6,703 bases of DNA from Paludibacter sp. (GTDB taxonomy: Bacteria; Bacteroidota; Bacteroidia; Bacteroidales; Paludibacteraceae): assembly GCA_030655595.1 (NCBI GenBank), contig JAUSNQ010000118.1:1-6703 (forward strand). The letters are read 5' to 3'. The notes beneath the pieces were generated by a model that was not told the origin of the DNA, searched no databases, and saw only the letters and a program-made list of their open reading frames with translations. A program made the position numbers and the translations under genes. This document shows, in pieces, positions 6,558 to 6,703 of the stretch. Positions within the stretch are counted from its first letter, which is position 1. The number at the start of each line of letters is the position of its first letter.

Positions 6558-6588
6558 TTTGAAAATCAAATATTTATTTCTATCTTTG
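6558..6588 (+). promoter_or_regulatory. rpsF promoter, Bacteroidota sigma-A type
   Basis: TTTG at 6558-6561 and TATCTTTG at 6581-6588 are exact matches to the Bacteroidota -33 (TTTG) and -7 (TAnnTTTG) elements with a 19-bp gap, the preferred spacing. Transcription should start near 6594, leaving an AT-rich leader of about 50 nt before rpsF with no Shine-Dalgarno. This is strong evidence for the phylum as well as for the promoter. Confidence 0.8.
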
Positions 6589-6642
6589 CACCCGCTTTTA
6601 AGCACAACATAATATTATAAATTTAAAAAGTTAGTAAACAGT

Positions 6643-6703
6643 ATGTTAAATCATTATGAGACCGTTTTCATTCTAACTCCCGTTTTGTCTGATGCTCAGA
6701 TGA
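6643..6703 (+). CDS. rpsF: 30S ribosomal protein S6, 3' partial
   Basis: The first 20 codons read MLNHYETVFILTPVLSD then AQM, and are cut by the window end. The HYETVFILTPVLSD start is the conserved first beta-strand of ribosomal protein S6, which binds 16S rRNA with S18 in the small-subunit platform. In Bacteroidota rpsF is normally followed by rpsR and rplI, so a ribosomal operon probably continues beyond the window. It has its own strong promoter, so it is a separate unit from the envelope operon. Confidence 0.93.
   Translation, partial: MLNHYETVFILTPVLSDAQM

Noticed and set aside
6523..6612. 29-codon frame between the DUF2141 gene and rpsF
   Set aside because: It runs through the terminator hairpin and the rpsF promoter, has no ribosome site, and its composition looks random.
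6589..6642. rpsF leader as an S6:S18-binding autoregulatory RNA
   Set aside because: The only CCG (6592-6594) lies at the predicted transcription start, and no stable stem surrounds it. An Rfam covariance search would settle it.

Overview
The window reads as a chromosomal segment from a member of the Bacteroidota. Four things point there: moderately AT-rich DNA; genes with almost no Shine-Dalgarno sequences; a textbook Bacteroidota promoter (TTTG, 19 bp, TATCTTTG) in front of rpsF; and Bacteroidota-style protein families (7TM-AraC regulator, PF17131 LolA-like protein, DUF2141, signal peptides ending in ...AQ or ...SQ). All supported genes lie on the + strand.

Layout. 1-225 is a piece of an IS1595-type transposase-like protein without a catalytic domain; its 5' end is outside the window. 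246-1319 is a membrane-embedded AraC-type regulator. 1320-1443 is a regulatory spacer with a terminator-like hairpin, a probable promoter, and a perfect 7-bp inverted repeat that ends two bases before the next start codon. 1444-6491 is a likely four-gene operon: an outer-membrane beta-barrel resembling DUF1302 proteins, a 756-aa RND/MMPL transporter, a secreted PF17131 LolA-like protein, and a secreted DUF2141 protein. The two spacers around the transporter gene carry short tandem repeats: AGAGCTA/AAAGCTA heptads on both sides, and 16-18 bp ACACAACTA repeats before the LolA-like gene. The latter repeats lie inside a possible 23-codon ORF with the only good Shine-Dalgarno I noticed at a start; its stop overlaps the next start (ATGA). 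A weak terminator and the rpsF promoter follow, and the window ends in the first 20 codons of rpsF, normally the first gene of a ribosomal-protein operon.

How the genes may work together. An inner-membrane RND pump, a soluble LolA-fold carrier and an outer-membrane barrel together make a route across the envelope for a hydrophobic molecule such as a lipid, pigment or lipoprotein-like cargo. The upstream 7TM regulator could sense a membrane or extracellular cue and control the operon. The substrate cannot be read from the sequence. The family assignments are well supported; the joint pathway, the control by the regulator and the small ORF are inference.
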